Source of the DNA: Lachnospiraceae bacterium UBA1760
GTDB taxonomy: Bacteria; Bacillota; Clostridia; Lachnospirales; Lachnospiraceae
DNA: 15,470 nt
Assembly: GCA_002314775.1 (NCBI GenBank)
Contig: DCHE01000024.1
Span: 18,141-33,610 of the forward strand
Direction: 5' to 3'
Positions 14,329-15,470 of this stretch are shown piece by piece; positions within the stretch are counted from its first letter, which is position 1, and every line of letters begins with the position of its first letter. Made by a program: the position numbers and the translations under genes. Under the pieces are notes generated by a model. The model saw only the letters and a program-made list of their open reading frames with translations, was not told the DNA's origin and searched no databases.

Positions 14329-15069
14329 ATGACTAACAATGTAACAAAGGGTGATGATAAGAAGGTCAGAGGTAAATTTCTGACCTTCTTTTTCGGAATC
14401 ATCAGGTTCTTCTTAAAGTTAATATTAATATGCATTATCGGAACTGTTGCAGTAAATGTATGTATGGTTTTGATTGAGCAAAAGAAGGAGCTTTCTGTAT
14501 CGGAGGCTTCCTGTCTTACTGAGGTGGATTGTATCTATGTTCTCGGCTGCAGCGTTCAGAAGGGAAAGCCAAGCTACCTTTTAAAGGACAGGCTGGATAA
14601 GGCAATTGAGGTTTACAATGCTTATGAGATTAAGCCGGTGATAGTGGTATCGGGAGACCACAAGACAAGATACTATAATGAGGTAAAGGCTATGAAGGAG
14701 TATCTTGTTGAAAATGGTATTCCTTCGGAAAAGATTTTCCTTGACCATGCGGGCTATAATACATATGACAGCTTCTACCGGGCAAGACATTCCTTTGGTA
14801 TAAAGAGACTTGTAATTGTGACTCAGAAATATCATATGTCGAGATCAATTTACATCGCCAGATGCTTTGGTATGGATGCGTATGGAGTCTGTGCTGAGGA
14901 TGTGAAGTATGATAATCAGTTCTGGCGAGATGAAAGGGAGATTCTTGCAAGAAACAAGGACTTTTTATGGTGTCTGTTTAAGCCTGAGTCTGAGGTTAGT
15001 GGTGATAAGTATGACCTATCGGGAAATGGTGATGACACGAACGAAAAGGTGGTACAGGAAACAAAATAG
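14329..15069 (+). CDS. SanA/YdcF-type DUF218 membrane protein
   Basis: A 246-residue protein. A positively charged start (KGDDKKVRGK) is followed by one membrane segment at about residues 17-50 (FLTFFFGIIRFF, then LILICIIGTVAVNVCMVLI), so the main domain should lie outside the membrane. Residues about 63-220 are DUF218: VDCIYVLGCSV, PVIVVSGDH, YNEVKAMKEYLVENGIP, DHAGYNTYDSFYRA, VIVTQKYHMSRSIYIA. E. coli SanA is linked to envelope barrier function and vancomycin tolerance; the biochemical activity of the family is unclear. The start has only a weak GAG about 11 bases upstream, so it may depend on ribosomes from relQ. Codons about 11-22 encode a terminator-like hairpin. Confidence 0.88.
   Translation: MTNNVTKGDDKKVRGKFLTFFFGIIRFFLKLILICIIGTVAVNVCMVLIEQKKELSVSEASCLTEVDCIYVLGCSVQKGKPSYLLKDRLDKAIEVYNAYEIKPVIVVSGDHKTRYYNEVKAMKEYLVENGIPSEKIFLDHAGYNTYDSFYRARHSFGIKRLVIVTQKYHMSRSIYIARCFGMDAYGVCAEDVKYDNQFWRDEREILARNKDFLWCLFKPESEVSGDKYDLSGNGDDTNEKVVQETK
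14359..14393 (+). terminator. Intrinsic-terminator-like hairpin inside the SanA-like coding region
   Basis: AAGAAGGTCAGA (14359-14370) pairs perfectly over 12 bp with TCTGACCTTCTT (14379-14390) across the 8-base loop GGTAAATT. The T-run at 14389-14393 closes it. It starts 30 bases into the coding sequence, 36 bases after the relQ stop. By structure it is as good as a normal terminator. Its location suggests either the end of most relQ transcripts or attenuation that translating ribosomes relieve. Confidence 0.75.
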
Positions 15070-15080
15070 GGTAGGTGTAA

Positions 15081-15116
15081 GGTAGCGTCAACCTTTTCAA
15101 AAAGGTTGACGCTACC
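15081..15116 (+). terminator. Long perfect hairpin after the SanA-like gene, probable terminator
   Basis: GGTAGCGTCAACCTTTT (15081-15097) is mirrored by AAAAGGTTGACGCTACC (15100-15116), a 16-17 bp stem with a tiny loop, 11 bases after the stop codon. Only TGTTT follows, but the downstream copies of the right arm offer alternative stems, the last followed by TTTTT (15155-15159). Confidence 0.75.
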
Positions 15117-15159
15117 TGTTTAGGTTGACGCTACCTGTTTTAGATTGACACTACTTTTT
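15104..15159 (+). repeat. Three tandem copies of a terminator right arm
   Basis: GGTTGACGCTACCTGTTT occurs at 15104 and 15123, and a degenerate copy GATTGACACTACTTTTT at 15143, with periods 19 and 20. All three can pair with the single inverted copy GGTAGCGTCAACC at 15081-15093. This looks like local duplication of the hairpin's right arm. Confidence 0.8.
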
Positions 15160-15170
15160 AAAATAATCAG

Positions 15171-15199
15171 TTGACATAAGTTATAAGTAGTGGTATACC
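15171..15199 (+). promoter_or_regulatory. SigA-type promoter of clpB
   Basis: A consensus TTGACA (15171-15176) and TATACC (15194-15199) are separated by 17 bases, with TGG directly before the -10 as an extended element. The predicted start is near 15206, immediately upstream of the CIRCE element. Confidence 0.78.
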
Positions 15200-15210
15200 A
15201 TAATTAAAGA

Positions 15211-15243
15211 TTGTTAGCACTCGACTGTATAGAGTGCTAACAA
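15211..15243 (+). promoter_or_regulatory. CIRCE operator (HrcA binding site)
   Basis: TTAGCACTC (15214-15222), nine bases, then GAGTGCTAA (15232-15240): a perfect match to the CIRCE consensus, with the dyad extended to 12-bp arms by flanking TTG and CAA. It lies just downstream of the promoter and 52 bases before the clpB ATG. HrcA should repress here and release on heat or protein stress. Confidence 0.96.
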
Positions 15244-15294
15244 CAAATGAGAATTGATGAATTATCATAAAATACTATAAAAGGAGGATGCACT

Positions 15295-15470
15295 ATGAAT
15301 GCAGATAAATACACAAAGAAAACAATAGAAGTCATAAAAAACTGTGAAAAGCTTGCTTACAATAAGAGCAATCAGGAGCTAAAGCAGGAGCATTTGCTTT
15401 ATAGCCTTCTTACAGTTGAGGAAAGTCTAATACCGGGACTGATAGAGAAGATGGGCATTGAAGTGAGTGG
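15295..15470 (+). CDS. clpB: ATP-dependent chaperone ClpB, N-terminal part (runs off the window)
   Basis: The first 58 codons and a partial one are present; the reading frame is open to the window end. The ATG is preceded by AAGGAGG at 7 bases. The sequence begins MNADKYTKKTIEVIKN and contains QEHLLYSLL, the conserved Clp N-domain motif, followed by PGLIEKMGI. The full protein would be a hexameric AAA+ disaggregase working with DnaK. The CIRCE element upstream supports a heat-shock chaperone; ClpC or ClpA would share the N-domain, but the start fits ClpB better. The AAA+ domains lie beyond the window, so this is not fully proven. Confidence 0.85.
   Translation, partial: MNADKYTKKTIEVIKNCEKLAYNKSNQELKQEHLLYSLLTVEESLIPGLIEKMGIEVS

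Noticed and set aside
15104..15159. Possible CRISPR or iteron array
   Set aside because: Units are contiguous at 19-20 bases without spacers and there is no replication gene; they match the terminator arm next to them.

Overview
The window looks like chromosomal DNA of a low-GC Clostridia, most likely a Lachnospiraceae of the Butyrivibrio/Pseudobutyrivibrio kind. This rests on its AT-rich sequence, strong AGGAG-type ribosome binding sites, FabK instead of FabI, a MarR-type fatty-acid regulator, a CIRCE element and the protein families. The genus is inferred, not proven. Every gene I can support lies on the plus strand.

Layout: (1) 108-1760 encodes a c-di-GMP protein with a degenerate GGDEF domain and an intact EAL domain, behind an extended -10 promoter. 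(2) 1811-10504 is a type II fatty-acid synthesis operon: acpP-accD-accA-fabH-fabK-fabD-fabG-fabF-fabZ, ending in a FabT-like MarR regulator. It starts at a consensus promoter followed at once by a perfect 24-bp palindrome, and ends at a strong nested-hairpin terminator. Genes for the biotin half of acetyl-CoA carboxylase (accB, accC) are absent. Three junctions (fabH-fabK, fabK-fabD, fabG-fabF) carry GC-richer, repeat-like structured inserts, and acpP-accD carries a hairpin that looks like an attenuator or processing site. (3) 10545-12355 holds a short LRR_5-type protein and an acidic protein I do not recognise. (4) 12356-12866 is a 511-bp noncoding region with several inverted repeats and a promoter. 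(5) 12867-15069 is a tightly packed operon: AraC-type regulator, RelQ-type small alarmone synthetase, SanA/DUF218 membrane protein. (6) 15171 to the end is a promoter, a perfect CIRCE element and the start of clpB.

How it fits together: the FAS block makes malonyl-CoA (AccD/AccA with AccB/AccC from elsewhere), loads it on ACP (FabD), and initiates (FabH) and elongates (FabF, FabG, FabZ, FabK). The MarR protein at the end of the same transcript probably represses the operon, perhaps through the palindrome downstream of the acpP promoter. The AraC-RelQ-SanA operon would couple an unknown signal to (p)ppGpp synthesis and an envelope protein. A canonical intrinsic-terminator hairpin sits inside the first codons of the SanA-like gene, which suggests translation-dependent attenuation. 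No phage, transposase, CRISPR, tRNA or rRNA was found. The most interesting items are the intragenic terminator, the hairpin element between fabK and fabD, and the acpP palindrome.
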